This document shows, piece after piece, positions 6,572 through 7,261 of a stretch of DNA of 7,261 nucleotides. A program made the translations under genes and the position numbers. Under the pieces are notes generated by a model. The model had not been told where the DNA came from and searched no databases. It saw nothing but the letters and a program-made list of their open reading frames with translations. The DNA comes from an uncultured Alphaproteobacteria bacterium (GTDB taxonomy: Bacteria; Pseudomonadota; Alphaproteobacteria; Micavibrionales; Micavibrionaceae), in contig CAKZKV010000178.1 in NCBI GenBank assembly GCA_937124505.1, positions 1 to 7,261 of the forward strand, read 5' to 3'. How positions within the stretch are numbered: the first letter of the stretch is position 1; every line of letters begins with the position of its first letter.

Positions 6572-6592
6572 TTTCTATACGGTTTCTATACG
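6572..6592. repeat. Tandem 10-bp direct repeat in the fba leader
   Basis: TTTCTATACG occurs twice on the plus strand, at 6572-6581 and 6583-6592, with one base between the copies, a period of 11 bases (one helical turn). On the fba strand this reads CGTATAGAAA twice. The copies lie between the predicted -10 box and the fba start codon, overlapping the expected transcription start. Two identical sites on the same face of the helix are what a repressor operator would look like, but a chance or slippage duplication is also possible. Confidence 0.6.
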
Positions 6593-6598
6593 TTGCTT

Positions 6599-6626
6599 AG
6601 AATAGTTTCGGTCTTCGATAAATCAA
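6599..6626 (-). promoter_or_regulatory. Putative sigma70-type promoter of fba
   Basis: On the minus strand TTGATT (complement of 6621-6626) is followed after 16 bases by TATTCT (complement of 6599-6604). Each hexamer matches the consensus at four of six positions. Transcription would begin close to 6592, at the edge of the tandem repeats. The promoter sits just after the gap terminator, which fits independent expression of fba and the genes behind it. Confidence 0.45.
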
Positions 6627-6654
6627 GCAAGGAATTTGCTGCACTGCAGATATA

Positions 6655-6682
6655 AATAAGGAGGGGAAATCCCCTCCTTATT
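6655..6682 (-). terminator. Rho-independent terminator of gap
   Basis: AATAAGGAGGGG (6655-6666) and CCCCTCCTTATT (6671-6682) form a perfect 12-bp stem around a 4-base AAAT loop, starting 24 bases after the gap stop codon. On the minus strand the stem closes with TTATT and continues into TATATC, so the U tract is short and interrupted, but the stem is very stable. It separates gap from fba and probably ends most gap transcripts. Confidence 0.85.
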
Positions 6683-6705
6683 ATTTTCATCTTCATTGTA
6701 ATATT

Positions 6706-7261
6706 TTAGGCCGCTTCGGCTTGGGAATTGTAACCGACCGCGTGCATTTTGGCGGTGGTGTCCAGCATCCGGTTAGAGAAGCCCCATTCGTTATCATACC
6801 ATGTCATGATCCGCACCAGCTTGTCGCCTGTGACTTTTGTGCCGTTCAGCGAGAAGATGGAAGAGAGCGGATTGTGGTTGAAGTCTGAAGAGACCAGCGG
6901 ATCGTCATAAACGCCGAGAATACCGTTCAGTTTTTCTTCTGACATACCTGTCACCGCTTTGTTAACTTCTTCCGGTGTTGTCGGGCGGCTGGCGACGAAT
7001 TTCAAATCCACCAGAGAGACGTGTGGAGTTGGTACGCGGATGGCGACTCCGTCCAGCTTTCCAGCCAGTTCCGGCAGGACTTTTCCAACGGCTTTGGCCG
7101 CGCCAGTTGAGGTCGGGATCATGTTACAAGCCGCAGCGCGCGCGCGGTGCAGGTCTTTGTGCATGGTATCGACAATGCGCTGATCACCTGTATAGGAGTG
7201 AATTGTGGTCATGAACCCGCTTTCAATGCCGATGGCTTCGTTGATAGCAAAAGCCACAGGT
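6706..7261 (-). CDS. gap: Glyceraldehyde-3-phosphate dehydrogenase, C-terminal part (cut by window edge)
   Basis: This is the phosphorylating, NAD(P)-dependent glycolytic enzyme converting glyceraldehyde 3-phosphate to 1,3-bisphosphoglycerate. About 184 C-terminal residues are visible and the frame stays open to the window edge. The GTG at 7255-7257 is an internal valine ([13 protein letters not shown]), not a start. Visible signatures are [10 protein letters not shown] with the catalytic base histidine, the [19 protein letters not shown] substrate loop, [16 protein letters not shown], and the C-terminal [15 protein letters not shown] that contacts the nicotinamide. The catalytic cysteine motif and the NAD-binding Rossmann half lie beyond the window. 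The last residues, NSQAEAA, are a slightly extended tail. It precedes fba on the same strand with a strong terminator between them. The phosphoglycerate kinase gene that often separates the two in alphaproteobacteria is not here. Confidence 0.97.
   Translation of the reverse strand, partial: PVAFAINEAIGIESGFMTTIHSYTGDQRIVDTMHKDLHRARAAACNMIPTSTGAAKAVGKVLPELAGKLDGVAIRVPTPHVSLVDLKFVASRPTTPEEVNKAVTGMSEEKLNGILGVYDDPLVSSDFNHNPLSSIFSLNGTKVTGDKLVRIMTWYDNEWGFSNRMLDTTAKMHAVGYNSQAEAA

Noticed and set aside
1..7261. CRISPR arrays, tRNA or rRNA genes, insertion sequences and attachment sites
   Set aside because: Looked for by eye on both strands; no regularly spaced repeats, cloverleaf pattern, transposase motif or long terminal repeats were seen.

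Overview
The window reads as ordinary bacterial chromosome, most likely from an alphaproteobacterium. Three things support this: a zinc-free (C-minus) ribosomal protein L31 of alphaproteobacterial type, an EpmA/GenX protein with a WWxP-type start, and a valS gene preceded by what looks like the tail of a PopZ/DUF2497-type gene, a common order in that class. Genus and species cannot be read from the sequence. The genes are densely packed, with about half G+C overall and local A+T-rich islands.

Left part (1-3230, plus strand): the last 11 codons of an upstream gene, then a complete valyl-tRNA synthetase gene (valS). Two bases after valS comes a 139-residue protein with two membrane segments and unknown role. 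This run ends at a strong hairpin (3206-3228) that also works as the terminator of rpmE, arriving from the other side.

Middle part (3254-5276): rpmE (L31, minus strand) and epmA (EF-P lysine/beta-lysine ligase, plus strand) diverge from an A+T-rich 297-base intergenic region. That region holds a recognisable sigma70-type promoter for each gene. epmA then runs tail-to-tail, with a 10-base gap, into a minus-strand gene for a small exported or membrane-anchored protein with a bacterial EndoU-nuclease-like domain.

Right part (5273-7261, minus strand): reading in the direction of transcription, the order is gap (partial, cut by the window edge), a 12-bp-stem terminator, fba (class II fructose-bisphosphate aldolase) with its own promoter and a tandem 10-bp repeat in its leader, a 61-residue A+T-rich membrane protein, and the EndoU-like gene. 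The last two overlap by 4 bases and start 19 bases after fba, so they may be carried on the fba transcript.

Most of the window is housekeeping: translation (valS, rpmE, epmA) and central glycolysis (gap, fba). The part that does not fit is the two-gene unit 4818-5458, an EndoU-like domain behind a hydrophobic N-terminus, coupled to a tiny membrane protein of different base composition. It is the best candidate for an undescribed system, possibly a toxin with a partner or immunity protein, but function cannot be proven from sequence alone.
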